From contig NZ_LTZG01000001.1 in the NCBI RefSeq assembly GCF_001592825.1, positions 62,001 through 126,000 of the forward strand: 64,000 nucleotides of DNA. Direction: 5' to 3'. Below the pieces are notes generated by a model. It ran no database searches and was not told the origin of the DNA. It saw nothing but the letters and a program-made list of their open reading frames with translations. A program made the position numbers and the translations under genes. Shown in pieces: positions 18,660-27,453 of this stretch; within the stretch, counting starts at the first letter, position 1; each line of letters opens with the position of its first letter. Origin of the DNA: Planococcus maritimus (GTDB taxonomy: Bacteria > Bacillota > Bacilli > Bacillales_A > Planococcaceae).

Positions 18660-20672
18660 TTATTTATACTGGTTGCTGCGTTTCATATCGCGAATGGCTT
18701 GGATCGACAACCTGACCAGCAAAATGACGCATAAAAATAGGCCTCCGTACGCCGCGGTATTTAGGTAAATTGCATACACGGTTTCGATGAATTGCGCGAT
18801 AGCCAGTAATGCGGCCGATATGAAGCCAAATGTAATTCCTGACATCAATAAGACGAATCTGGAGAATAATTGCATGACAAATCCTGAATTGTGCTTATCG
18901 GAAAACACATCATGGTGCAAAATGATTTTTCCGCCTTCTACGCGCCGAACCAATTGGTCGATGCGTTTCGGCAATTTGGCAACTTCCGGCAAGATCAGCA
19001 CCAGTTCCTCTTCCAGACGTTCTTTTGTGGCTCGTGGTTGCTTGAACGGTTTTTTTAACACCGTGGTCTTATATTCTTTCGCGAAGCTTTTCGCTTCCGT
19101 GAACATATCGAAATTCGGATCAATGGTGTGCAGAGTGCTGTCGAGGCTAATCAATGACCTGAGCGCGATCCCCACAGACGGATAAAACGCCAAACCGAAT
19201 TCACGAATAACGTCGAATAAAGAATGAATCAATTCGGCTGTCGGGATCCGATCGACATAGGAGATTTTCAGCAAAATTTCCCCAATAGCTTGTTCAAATC
19301 GTATTCCATCGAGTTTATCACTGTTTTCCACAAGCTTGCGGACCGCATCGTGAACGATGCCGGCGTCATTTTGTTGGATGCCAATGATAAAATGATTGAG
19401 CGCTTCCTGCTGGGACGCCGTCAAGCGCCCGACAGAACCAAAATCAAGCAAGATCGGTTTGCCGTCCGTTTCGTCGATAAAAATATTCCCTGGATGCGGG
19501 TCAGCGTGGAATATGCCCGAAAATAGCATCTGTTCCAAGAATGAAAATAGCACCGTACGGCCGAATTGCTTAGGCTCGACATTAAAATGGCGGAATACAG
19601 CCTCGCCCTTCGAAATGCTTTTGCCCTGGAAATACTGCATGACGATAATCGTTGAATTGCTATATTCCCGGTAGACTTTGGGGATTTTCACGTGGTTTTT
19701 GCTGTCTTCTAAAGCATTGCTGACTTGGATCATATTGCGCATTTCGATTTCAAAATCGATTTCTTCACGCAAGCCATTGGCGAATCCAATCGCCAATTCG
19801 AGGAATCCGATATTCTGAGCCCATGTTGATTTACTGGAAACCCATTCCGCAAATTCCAAGAGAATGTCCAAATCGTCTCGCATAATGGCACTCACTTCAG
19901 GGCGCTGCATTTTAATGATAACTTCTTCGTTGGTTTTCCTTAGCACGCCACGGTGGATCTGGCCAATCGACGCCGAAGCGAGCGGTTCTTTGTCGAGCTT
20001 TGAAAATACTTCTTCGATGGGTTGTGCCATAGATTTCCCTAAGATCTCAGTCACTTGCTCTTTTGGCAAGGCTTTGACATTTTGCTGGAGCTGGCTGAGC
20101 TCTTCAATGAAAACTGGTGCAAACAAATCTGTCCGCGTCGACAGCACTTGACCGAACTTGATAAATACGCCGCCACTTTCTTCTAGCGTTCTGCGAAAAG
20201 CAACTGCCAGTTCCCGGTTATTCTCACGATGCCGCGCATATTTCAAGGTACTCGAAATGCCGTTTTTAACAGCGATCTCCAGTACTTTGCTTAAGCGCTT
20301 TTGGCGTCTCCAGCGGCTGCGCAGCCGTTTCCAAATAAACTTGCGGTTTGTGATGCGCTCTCCGCGGTCTCCAAGTTCAATCGGATCGAATAATTCTAGT
20401 ATCAAGTAAAACAGCATGGAAATCATCAACATGCTGCCAATCCAAATAATGGTGCTTGTATCGGTCAGCATCGTAGAAAAAGCATCATCCATGAATTCGG
20501 TATAACGCAAATAGGAATACCAATAAACGAATGTCGTCAAGACAATGCCGAGTGCAACAGATAATAGGCGTTTGGTGAAATTCACTTTCGCGCCCATCAG
20601 CCGGCCGCTGACAAAATAAATGAATAAAGCAATCACCAGTATTTCAGCAATCACTCGAATATAAATGAGCAT
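18660..20672 (-). CDS. ABC1/UbiB family atypical protein kinase (AarF-like)
   Basis: A 670-residue protein with two membrane segments at the N-terminus (about 5-65), a UbiB kinase-like domain (about 110-450) and two membrane segments at the C-terminus (about 605-655). Family motifs are present: KFGQVLSTRTD, the alanine-rich loop variant ASIGQIHRG, HADPHPGN and LLDFGSVG (metal-binding Asp). UbiB proteins are ATPases/kinases tied to isoprenoid quinone metabolism; in menaquinone-using Bacillales the target is unclear. Longer than E. coli UbiB (546) because of the C-terminal part. ATG with AAAGGAG. Confidence 0.93.
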   Translation of the reverse strand: MLIYIRVIAEILVIALFIYFVSGRLMGAKVNFTKRLLSVALGIVLTTFVYWYSYLRYTEFMDDAFSTMLTDTSTIIWIGSMLMISMLFYLILELFDPIELGDRGERITNRKFIWKRLRSRWRRQKRLSKVLEIAVKNGISSTLKYARHRENNRELAVAFRRTLEESGGVFIKFGQVLSTRTDLFAPVFIEELSQLQQNVKALPKEQVTEILGKSMAQPIEEVFSKLDKEPLASASIGQIHRGVLRKTNEEVIIKMQRPEVSAIMRDDLDILLEFAEWVSSKSTWAQNIGFLELAIGFANGLREEIDFEIEMRNMIQVSNALEDSKNHVKIPKVYREYSNSTIIVMQYFQGKSISKGEAVFRHFNVEPKQFGRTVLFSFLEQMLFSGIFHADPHPGNIFIDETDGKPILLDFGSVGRLTASQQEALNHFIIGIQQNDAGIVHDAVRKLVENSDKLDGIRFEQAIGEILLKISYVDRIPTAELIHSLFDVIREFGLAFYPSVGIALRSLISLDSTLHTIDPNFDMFTEAKSFAKEYKTTVLKKPFKQPRATKERLEEELVLILPEVAKLPKRIDQLVRRVEGGKIILHHDVFSDKHNSGFVMQLFSRFVLLMSGITFGFISAALLAIAQFIETVYAIYLNTAAYGGLFLCVILLVRLSIQAIRDMKRSNQYK

Positions 20673-20912
20673 TTGTGTAACTCCTTTCTCTGCACCGTGG
20701 ATCCTAGCATCGCTGTTTGATTCAGATTTGATGAAATAAAACCGTAACCCTTGCTTATAGGTAATTTCGAGACGCCGCTAAGCCCTTCCTTCTTTTTCTT
20801 AATAGTGTCTAGATTTGCTTGTTGGCTATTTTTTGTTTTCATACTAATACCTTATGTAGTTTATTACTTTTATTTTCATTCTACTTATTCATTCTTACCT
20901 CTTAATCTGTTT

Positions 20913-21368
20913 TTAAATTTCGCGTTCGGCTTGCTCTTTTACTCGGTTCATGAAATTTAACACCGTATTGCGGGCTGCCTTTTTGCTTCCAGCCAGCAAC
21001 ATCATCTTTGCTGTAACGCTGATGCCTTTATTATGTCCTTCATAAATAAACCGTGTAGTCTTCTCTGTTTCTTTCTCCAAAGTGAAGGCATAACGCACTT
21101 TGAACATCTGCCCCATCTCGAAGGTCGTTTCACGGTATTTTTTGGCCGGTTCATCCACATAGGCCAGGGTTTCCACGATATACCGTTGCTGCTGTTTGCC
21201 TTCTGTATACACTTGCGCGTGTTTCGCGCCTGCTGCATCGTTTTTCCCTTCAAGCAATTCATGCGATTCTACTTTCGGCATGATGCGGTGGATGTGCTCG
21301 TCTTGAAACAATCTCCAAGTCTGGTCGATCGGCGCATTGATGACCACTTGTTCTTTCCATTTGACCAT
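20913..21368 (-). CDS. SRPBCC (START/Bet v1-like) superfamily protein
   Basis: A 151-residue helix-grip fold protein starting VKWKEQVVINAPIDQTWRLFQD, the usual first strand and helix of polyketide-cyclase/dehydrase-like SRPBCC proteins. Likely binds a hydrophobic ligand; function unknown. ATG at 21368 has AAAGG nine bases upstream; an ATG three codons earlier abuts the ribosome site. Stands between the ABC1 kinase gene and a divergent small gene. Confidence 0.8.
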   Translation of the reverse strand: MVKWKEQVVINAPIDQTWRLFQDEHIHRIMPKVESHELLEGKNDAAGAKHAQVYTEGKQQQRYIVETLAYVDEPAKKYRETTFEMGQMFKVRYAFTLEKETEKTTRFIYEGHNKGISVTAKMMLLAGSKKAARNTVLNFMNRVKEQAEREI

Positions 21369-21474
21369 TTTTCTCATCCTTTCTTGAACTCTTTTCTACA
21401 ATTTCCTCAAATACTTACCGGCGTGTGCCAGTTCCGTTACAATGGAACCAGCAAACTGATTATGGAGTGATTTG

Positions 21475-21690
21475 ATGAGAACCTCGACGATTCTGTTTCT
21501 TTTTCTACTGGTGATGCATTTATTGACCGTTCTGAATACCTTGTTGTTCGAAGGCAAGTTATATGATTTAGTGTTCTGGTTTAATTCTGCCTTGTTTATG
21601 GCAGCACTTGCTGTGTTCGTCTTCCGGCGCGGGATATTCAATGCTAAAGAAGCGCATGCGCCGACAGAAACTGCTCAAAAGCGCAAATGA
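21475..21690 (+). CDS. Small two-segment membrane protein
   Basis: A 71-residue protein with two hydrophobic helices (TILFLFLLVMHLLTVLNTLL and LVFWFNSALFMAALAVFVF), then a charged tail. No family recognised. ATG at 21475 has TGGAGTG upstream. Terminator follows at 21724. Confidence 0.6.
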   Translation: MRTSTILFLFLLVMHLLTVLNTLLFEGKLYDLVFWFNSALFMAALAVFVFRRGIFNAKEAHAPTETAQKRK

Positions 21691-21723
21691 TTTCTCGTTG
21701 CTGCTACATATTCCATCCCTTAG

Positions 21724-21753
21724 AAAACACCGCCAACGCTGGCGGTGTTTTTT
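21724..21753. terminator. Bidirectional terminator
   Basis: AAAACACCGCCA pairs with TGGCGGTGTTTT around ACGC; T8 on the plus strand. Between the small membrane protein gene and the convergent histidine phosphatase gene. Confidence 0.88.
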
Positions 21754-21766
21754 TTATCAAAGCCTG

Positions 21767-22354
21767 TTATTTTGTCTGTGCATCCAATACCTCAAGGTGA
21801 TCCACAACATTATAATGTTGTATTTCCCAACGCTCGTTGGCATATGACAAGTGATTCATGCCGCCATTTTGCAGCCGGATGTCGCCGTCGTACTCTCCGT
21901 ATGCCAATTGGCCAAGAATGGCGTTAATAACGCCTCCGTGCGCCACGACGAGCACACGCTGGTTACTGAAACGTTCATGCAGCTCCGTTAAGCCAATCAA
22001 TAGCCTGCCGTGAAACTCTTCAGGCTGTTCCTGCCCTGGGTAATTCTTGTCTGGGAATAGCCCGTAGCGCTCATCTGCCGTCATGCCTTCTGCTTTTCCG
22101 AAATGTTTTTCTTGGAATTCTTTCATTTCGACAAACGGCAACCGCAATGTTTCATTAATGATTTCTGCGGTTTCCTTGGCGCGCTTGAGCGGGCTTGTCA
22201 CGATAACGTCCCACGCTTCTCCGTCCAAATGATCTTTGCATGCCCGCGCTTGCTGCTTGCCTGTTTCGTTTAACGGTATATCTGTTGTTCCTTGTATGCG
22301 CCCAAGCTTATTCCATTCTGTTTCTCCGTGCCGAATGAGGCATATTGTCGTCAT
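21767..22354 (-). CDS. Histidine phosphatase family protein (phosphoglycerate mutase-like)
   Basis: A 195-residue branch-1 histidine phosphatase. The phosphohistidine motif LIRHGETEWN lies at residues 6-15 (His9), with SPLKRAKETAEII (second arginine), the acid/base glutamate region EKHFGKAEGMT and VAHGGVINAIL (second His) following. It could be a phosphatase of the GpmB/CobC/PhoE group rather than a glycolytic mutase, since it lacks the mutase insertions. Substrate unknown. ATG with GGAAG upstream. Confidence 0.9.
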   Translation of the reverse strand: MTTICLIRHGETEWNKLGRIQGTTDIPLNETGKQQARACKDHLDGEAWDVIVTSPLKRAKETAEIINETLRLPFVEMKEFQEKHFGKAEGMTADERYGLFPDKNYPGQEQPEEFHGRLLIGLTELHERFSNQRVLVVAHGGVINAILGQLAYGEYDGDIRLQNGGMNHLSYANERWEIQHYNVVDHLEVLDAQTK

Positions 22355-22402
22355 TGCCTTCTACTTCCCTTCTGCTGCTCGTTGCTTGATAATTGCCGGG
22401 CT

Positions 22403-22606
22403 TTAGTCTTCGTGCCGTGTGGTTTTTCGTTGTTTGCTCCAGCGCCAGAACATGATGGCTTCACCGATCACGACACCGATTGCGCCTGCTGCGACCAAGG
22501 TAGAGGTATCCGGGTCATCGTTAATCAAAAATGCGATAACCACACCCACTACAAGCCCGCTGAGTAAAACGCCATATGCATTTTTACGAGATTTCAGATA
22601 ATCCAC
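22403..22606 (-). CDS. Small membrane protein
   Basis: About 67 residues with two hydrophobic helices (AYGVLLSGLVVGVVIAFLI and STLVAAGAIGVVIGEAIMFW). I chose GTG at 22606; the frame is open further upstream to 22684 without a better start. It lies 48 bases ahead of the histidine phosphatase gene on the same strand. Family not recognised. Confidence 0.5.
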   Translation of the reverse strand: MDYLKSRKNAYGVLLSGLVVGVVIAFLINDDPDTSTLVAAGAIGVVIGEAIMFWRWSKQRKTTRHED

Positions 22607-22793
22607 TGCCCTGCACCCTTTCTTATTGCTCTTTATCCATCTTGCCGAATTTTTTTCCAGAACGCAAGAAATGTCAATATTCACTCGCTTGTAGGGCTTG
22701 ATTGTGTTGGTGGCGTTTTTTTTCTAACCTTATAAACCTTATGTAGCATAGTACATTTAAATTAAGCAAAAGAAAATAGAGCCGAATTTGGCT

Positions 22794-23159
22794 CTATTTC
22801 GTCTCCACCACAAATGAAGTCATTTTCGTTATTTGCAGCTCGCCGGTTTCTTGCCATTCGTAAAAATCGCAATAACAGTATTTCCTTTCTCTATCATTTC
22901 CGCCTTTTGAGGTCATGACTCCTTTGACCGCCCCTTCTTGTCCTTGCGCAATAACCATATCGACTGCATAGTCCATTTGCGTATAATCCTGCATGCCGAA
23001 AGCGGCGTCCAATAAGGCCTGCCTTCCTTTTAAGGGCATGGCCCCGACCATGATCCATATAACATCATCTGACACATGCTGTTCGATAAAATCCTTTTTG
23101 CCTTTAAAAAAAGCATCATTGAACTCTCTTAAAAATTTACTGGCGCTGTTTGCCTCCAT
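22794..23159 (-). CDS. NTF2-like (SnoaL/DUF4440-type) protein
   Basis: A 121-residue cone-fold protein of the NTF2-like superfamily: N-terminal helix FLREFNDAFFKGKKDFI, then HVSDDVIWIMVGAMPLKGRQ and the beta strands GAVKGVMTSKGG and YCYCDFYEW. Small ligand binding or an isomerase/dehydratase role is typical but cannot be specified. ATG with GGGAGGG. Single gene. Confidence 0.8.
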   Translation of the reverse strand: MEANSASKFLREFNDAFFKGKKDFIEQHVSDDVIWIMVGAMPLKGRQALLDAAFGMQDYTQMDYAVDMVIAQGQEGAVKGVMTSKGGNDRERKYCYCDFYEWQETGELQITKMTSFVVETK

Positions 23160-23329
23160 CGTTTTCCCTCCCTATTATTCAAATCATTTCTTTTATCTTT
23201 TTTCTGAACATTCAACTTATTTTCAGTGTACTCTCTTTGCTGCACACTGCCTAGTTTATTGTATCTCTTCTATTTTTCGTCCCCTTTATTTCTTTAGATT
23301 TGATTGTGTCCACGAAGCACTCGAATGGG

Positions 23330-23335
23330 TATAAT
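23330..23335 (+). promoter_or_regulatory. -10 box TATAAT in front of the first HPr gene
   Basis: A consensus TATAAT 40 bases before the start; the -35 region (TGTCCA, 17-base spacer) is poor. Confidence 0.45.
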
Positions 23336-23375
23336 GGAAAAATGCATCCATTAATTATTGGGGAGGATTATCCAT

Positions 23376-23651
23376 ATGGCCAAAAAACAATTTGTCATTA
23401 CCGCCGAAGAAGGCTTGCACGCACGCCCAGCTGCAGCACTTGTCAGTGAAGCCAACCGCTTTCAAAGTGAATTATCATTAGAGTTCAAGAACCGAACTGT
23501 CAATCTGAAATCCATACTCGGTGTTATGAGTCTTGGCATTCCGACCCGCTCCGCGATTATCATCCATGCGGACGGCCCAGATGAACAGCAAGCCCTTGTT
23601 GCGGCCACCGAGCTCTTGCTGGCCAAAGACATGATTGATGCCGAACAATAA
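23376..23651 (+). CDS. HPr family phosphocarrier protein (copy 1)
   Basis: A 91-residue HPr-like protein. His15 lies in EGLHARPAA, the site phosphorylated by enzyme I, and Ser46 lies in LKSILGVMSLG, the HPr kinase site; a Crh protein would lack His15, so this copy should be able to carry phosphate in the PTS. ATG at 23376 follows GGGGAGGAT; an upstream in-frame start at 23358 is not used by the ribosome site. No ptsI adjoins it. It points toward fruA, and a second HPr gene lies on the other side of the fru operon in the same orientation. Confidence 0.9.
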   Translation: MAKKQFVITAEEGLHARPAAALVSEANRFQSELSLEFKNRTVNLKSILGVMSLGIPTRSAIIIHADGPDEQQALVAATELLLAKDMIDAEQ

Positions 23652-23666
23652 ACTCCAGACACATCA

Positions 23667-23706
23667 AAATACCGCCAACCGGTATATGCCGGTTGGCGGT
23701 TTTTCA
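23667..23706. terminator. Bidirectional terminator between HPr copy 1 and fruA
   Basis: A perfect 12-bp stem ACCGCCAACCGG with CCGGTTGGCGGT and 6-base loop, A- and T-rich flanks. Confidence 0.9.
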
Positions 23707-23707
23707 T

Positions 23708-25633
23708 CTATGCAGCGACCGTGATGTTTTTCTTCAGCAACCCGACCAAGATCGCGGTCACGAAAGAACCAATGAGAATGGCCAGTAAATACATCAAAAT
23801 ACTTGGTACTCCACCGTCAACTAAACCGATGACGAATACGCCGCCGTGTGGTGCGAGTAGCCCGATGTCGAATAGCATGACGAGCGCGCCAGTTGTGGCT
23901 GCCCCTGCAATCGCAGACGGGATAACCCGTGCCGGATCGGCTGCAGCGAACGGAATGACGCCTTCTGTGATGAAACTAGCACCGAGAACATATGCCGTCT
24001 TGCCGGCTTCACGTTCTGGCTTGGTGAATTTCTTCTTGAACATCGTCGTAGCGATGGCCAAGCCAAGTGGCGGAACCATACCCGCTGCCATGACCGTAGC
24101 CATGAAATTGAAGTTCTGTGCGTCGAGCATCGCGATGCCGAATGTGTAAGCCGCTTTATTGACCGGGCCGCCCATATCGACTGCCATCATGCCGCCAAGC
24201 AACAACCCGACCAGTACGAGGTTCGTCCCGCCCAGTCCTTCCAGGAATGCAGAAATGCCGGAATACACTTGCGTCAATGGCGGATTGATGAGCATCATGA
24301 CAACGCCCGTGATCAGAATACTGAACACCGGGAAGAACAATACCGGCTTTAACCCTTCCAGGCTTTGCGGAAGGCCAGAGAACGCTTTTTTCACGAGAAG
24401 CGTGACATAGCCGGCAAGGAAACCGGCAATCAAACCGCCAAGGAAGCCAGAACCACCGCTTGCCCCTTCAACACCCGTGACCGTAATAGCAAGCAAGCCG
24501 CCGATCATCCCCGGAGCGAATCCAGGACGGTCGGCAATACTCATGGCAATGAATCCGGCAAGGACTGGAACCATAAGGAAGAACGCCGTGCCGCCGCCAA
24601 TCGTTGATAGCATCGCTGCGAATTCATTGTATTCCGGGCTATCCGGATTTGCCGCATTAATGCCCCAGAAGAATGACAATGCGATCAAGATCCCGCCGCC
24701 CACGACAAATGGCAACATGTTTGAAACGCCGTTCATCAAATGCTTGTAGAATCCTGACTTTGGCTCGGTGCCAGCATCAGCATCTTTCGTGCGGTCATGT
24801 TTGTAAACAGGTGCATCTTTGGCAATAGCACGGTCCAATAATTGGTCCGTCTCGTAAATGGCTTTGCCGACTTGTGTTTGAATGACCGGTTTCCCGTCGA
24901 ATCTCGCCATTTCCACTTTCGTGTCGGCTGCCACGATGATGGCATCCGCTTCTGCGATTTCCGCATCGCTCAGGCGATTTTTCACGCCACTCGAGCCGTT
25001 GGTTTCCACTTTCAAATTGATGCCGCGTTCTTTTGCACGGCCACTAAGCTTCTCAGCCGCCATATACGTGTGCGCGATCCCTGTCGGACAAGCGGTAACA
25101 GCTAAGATTTTGCCCCCTGCTGAATCTTGTGCACCGGCAACTGGTTGCGCATCAGCTGTTTGTTCCGGCCCCTCCACTTCCGCTTCTTTCGCAGAAACGA
25201 TATCAAGCACTTGCTGTTTCGATTCGGCTTCCAGGATATTAACGCGGAATTTTTCATCCATCAAGAAGGTCGCGAGGCGCGACAGAGCTTCTAGGTGATC
25301 ATCGTTCTCTCCGTCCGTCGCCGCAATCATGAAAAACAGCTGTGCCGGCTGCCCGTCCAAGGATTCAAAGTCGATGCCTTCATGCGAACGGCCAAACGCG
25401 ATCGCAGGTTCTTTAACTGCTTTAGATTTAGCATGAGGAATAGCGATCGTATCGCCGATTCCGGTTGTGCTTTGTTCTTCGCGGGCCAAGATGTCTTTTG
25501 TGAATTGCTGTTGGTCGTTTAACTTGCCCGCCTCGTTCAATTGGCCAGCCAATTCGTCCAGTACATCGCGCTTGGATCCAGCTTTCAAGTTTAGAATGAT
25601 GGTGTTTTCCGTCAATAATTGTGTAATTCTCAT
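23708..25633 (-). CDS. fruA: PTS fructose transporter subunit IIABC
   Basis: A 641-residue membrane permease that imports fructose and releases fructose-1-phosphate. The IIA domain (about 1-148) has His67 in AIPHAKSKAV. The IIB domain (about 174-270) has Cys182 in AVTACPTGIAHTYMAAE. The IIC domain (about 300-638) has eight or more membrane segments, with GGILIALSFFWG and VDMGGPVNKAAY. The order A-B-C is the usual one in Bacillus. It overlaps fruK by four bases and is the last gene of fruR-fruK-fruA. HPr for phosphorylation is encoded on both sides. Confidence 0.97.
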   Translation of the reverse strand: MRITQLLTENTIILNLKAGSKRDVLDELAGQLNEAGKLNDQQQFTKDILAREEQSTTGIGDTIAIPHAKSKAVKEPAIAFGRSHEGIDFESLDGQPAQLFFMIAATDGENDDHLEALSRLATFLMDEKFRVNILEAESKQQVLDIVSAKEAEVEGPEQTADAQPVAGAQDSAGGKILAVTACPTGIAHTYMAAEKLSGRAKERGINLKVETNGSSGVKNRLSDAEIAEADAIIVAADTKVEMARFDGKPVIQTQVGKAIYETDQLLDRAIAKDAPVYKHDRTKDADAGTEPKSGFYKHLMNGVSNMLPFVVGGGILIALSFFWGINAANPDSPEYNEFAAMLSTIGGGTAFFLMVPVLAGFIAMSIADRPGFAPGMIGGLLAITVTGVEGASGGSGFLGGLIAGFLAGYVTLLVKKAFSGLPQSLEGLKPVLFFPVFSILITGVVMMLINPPLTQVYSGISAFLEGLGGTNLVLVGLLLGGMMAVDMGGPVNKAAYTFGIAMLDAQNFNFMATVMAAGMVPPLGLAIATTMFKKKFTKPEREAGKTAYVLGASFITEGVIPFAAADPARVIPSAIAGAATTGALVMLFDIGLLAPHGGVFVIGLVDGGVPSILMYLLAILIGSFVTAILVGLLKKNITVAA

Positions 25634-26562
25634 TGTGTCACATCCTTTTTTTCGAATGGGGTGATGCTGACTTCAGGCAGTAATCGTTCCACATCGGCCA
25701 GTTCACATAAATCAGACCGAAACGCTGTGGCGCTTCCGCTGGCAACTCCGTACCGGAAAGCTTGTTTTGGGTCTTGGTGATGGATATAAGAAGCGATAAA
25801 TCCGGATACGAGCGAGTCTCCCGAGCCGACCGTATTCACGGCTTTACCTTGTGGCGCCTTGGCTTGGTAACGATGGTCCCGGGAAACGTAAATAGCTCCC
25901 GAGCCGCCCATCGAGACGACAACATGCTGGATGCCTCTTTCCACTAATAGGCCAGCATAGTGAAAAGCTTGTAGTTGGGTAGTGATTGTCACTCCGAACA
26001 TCTCTCCCAGTTCGTGTTCGTTTGGTTTAATGAGAAAAGGCTGGGTGTCGAGCAAGGCTTCAAGCGCAGGGCCTGAGGTGTCGAGTACGAAATGAATGCC
26101 ACGCTCGTGACAACTGACAGCCAGGTCTTTGAAAAATTGGATCGGCACGGATGCCGGCAAGCTGCCCGCGAGTACGAACCAGTCGCCTGCAGCCATGGTA
26201 GCCACTTTGTCTGTCAACTGCTCAAGCTGGTGCTGTTTGAGCTCCGGACCTGGCCCGTTTAATTCGGTTTCGGCTTCGGATTTGATTTTGACATTGATCC
26301 GTGTAATGTCTCCAGCATCGATAAAATCGGTTTCAATGCCTTCTGTAGCTAAAAACTCTTCAATATAACGCCCGGTGAAGCCCCCAGCATATCCAAGCGC
26401 TCGGCTCTTCAAGCCCAAACGGCTAAGCACCCGCGAAACGTTGATGCCTTTCCCACCAGGATAGTAATACACTTCCTCCGAACGGTTTAACGTACCGCTT
26501 TCGAATTTCGGCAAGTACGCTGTGTAATCGATGGATGGCGTGATTGTGCATGTGTAGATCAT
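25630..26562 (-). CDS. fruK: 1-phosphofructokinase
   Basis: A 310-residue PfkB-family sugar kinase that converts fructose-1-phosphate from FruA to fructose-1,6-bisphosphate. The substrate motif YYPGGKGINVSRVLSRLG is near the N-terminus, and the C-terminal signature AVNTVGSGDSLVSGF holds the catalytic aspartate. It overlaps fruA by four bases (ATGA) and the regulator gene by four bases, so the three are translationally coupled. Confidence 0.97.
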   Translation of the reverse strand: MIYTCTITPSIDYTAYLPKFESGTLNRSEEVYYYPGGKGINVSRVLSRLGLKSRALGYAGGFTGRYIEEFLATEGIETDFIDAGDITRINVKIKSEAETELNGPGPELKQHQLEQLTDKVATMAAGDWFVLAGSLPASVPIQFFKDLAVSCHERGIHFVLDTSGPALEALLDTQPFLIKPNEHELGEMFGVTITTQLQAFHYAGLLVERGIQHVVVSMGGSGAIYVSRDHRYQAKAPQGKAVNTVGSGDSLVSGFIASYIHHQDPKQAFRYGVASGSATAFRSDLCELADVERLLPEVSITPFEKKDVTQ

Positions 26563-27311
26563 TGTGTCACCACCTTAATTGTTGTTTGTCGTTCGATCTC
26601 TTCTACTGTCTCTTCCGGCAAGCCATCGATGATGAGTGCAGCCTCGCTTAAGTTAAAGATATGGGCAAAGCTCACTTGTCCGTATTTCGATTGATCCGTG
26701 AGCACATAACAGCTCTTCGCCAATTCCCCGGCCCTTCGCTTGACGGCCGCTTCTTCCGGGTCCGGTGTCGTAAAGCCATGGTCTATATGGAGGCCATTGA
26801 CCCCGAGAAAACTTTTATCGAAGCGGTAACTCTCCAGTGACTGAATCGCTTGTGGGCCAACCAATGCGCCCGTCCTCGCTTTGATGAATCCCCCCGTCAG
26901 ATAAGCAGTAATCCCGTGCTCGGTCAGGGCTTCCAGATGGCTCAAGCCGTTCGTGACAACGGTTACATCTTTGTCTTTTAATAAAGGAATCATTTGGGCG
27001 GTGGTTGTTCCTGCATCGATGAAAATCGCGTCCCCAGTTTGGACGAGCGACGCTGCATATCGGGCAATCCGCAGTTTTTCCGATAAATGTTTCGCTGCTT
27101 TATCCGATAGGCTCGGCTCTGGCATATTCTGCGCAATCCGTCTCGCCCCGCCAAAAACCCGTTCTAACTTTTGCAGGTCTTCCAGTTCTGTCAAATCTCT
27201 TCGAATGGTGGATTCAGAAGCCGAGGTGAGTTCCACCAGTTCCTGAATCTTAATGCTCTGCTTTTCTTTCAAGAGATCTAAAATCAGTTGATGCCGCTCC
27301 GTCGTCAGCAT
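26559..27311 (-). CDS. fruR: DeoR family regulator of the fructose operon
   Basis: A 250-residue DeoR/GlpR-type repressor. The N-terminal helix-turn-helix reads TERHQLILDLLKEKQSIKIQ then ASESTIRRDLTELE; the C-terminal sugar-phosphate sensing domain has IFIDAGTTTAQMIPLL. It most likely responds to fructose-1-phosphate. The frame is open to 27374, but ATG at 27311 follows AGAGGTGAT and gives the normal DeoR N-terminus. First gene of the operon; control elements lie at 27349-27415. Confidence 0.93.
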   Translation of the reverse strand: MLTTERHQLILDLLKEKQSIKIQELVELTSASESTIRRDLTELEDLQKLERVFGGARRIAQNMPEPSLSDKAAKHLSEKLRIARYAASLVQTGDAIFIDAGTTTAQMIPLLKDKDVTVVTNGLSHLEALTEHGITAYLTGGFIKARTGALVGPQAIQSLESYRFDKSFLGVNGLHIDHGFTTPDPEEAAVKRRAGELAKSCYVLTDQSKYGQVSFAHIFNLSEAALIIDGLPEETVEEIERQTTIKVVTQ

Positions 27312-27348
27312 TCCATCACCTCTTTTTTTCTGATTAAATAGATAATAC

Positions 27349-27364
27349 TTGAAATCGTTTACAA
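27349..27364. promoter_or_regulatory. Candidate cre site (CcpA)
   Basis: TTGAAATCGTTTACAA fits the catabolite-responsive element consensus WTGAAARCGYTTWCW with one deviation (T for R). It lies 38 bases upstream of fruR, as expected for glucose repression of a fructose operon. Confidence 0.65.
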
Positions 27365-27395
27365 AATCAATCATAATCTTTCATAAGCAGTCAAA

Positions 27396-27415
27396 TTCAT
27401 TCAAAAAAGAATGAA
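27396..27415. promoter_or_regulatory. Candidate FruR operator (TTCATTC-N6-GAATGAA)
   Basis: A perfect 7-bp inverted repeat with a 6-base A spacer in the divergent region between fruR and HPr copy 2. TTCATTC-like half-sites are typical of fructose-operon DeoR regulators; one site could control both directions. Confidence 0.5.
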
Positions 27416-27453
27416 AACCGCTCAAATACGTTCATCTATAGGAGGAAAACATC

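Noticed and set aside
20651-20842. 63-codon minus-strand frame upstream of the ABC1 kinase gene
   Set aside because: Overlaps the kinase start, has no convincing ribosome site and no recognisable content.
23376-23651. Crh (catabolite repression HPr) for copy 1
   Set aside because: Crh has Gln at position 15; this protein has His15.
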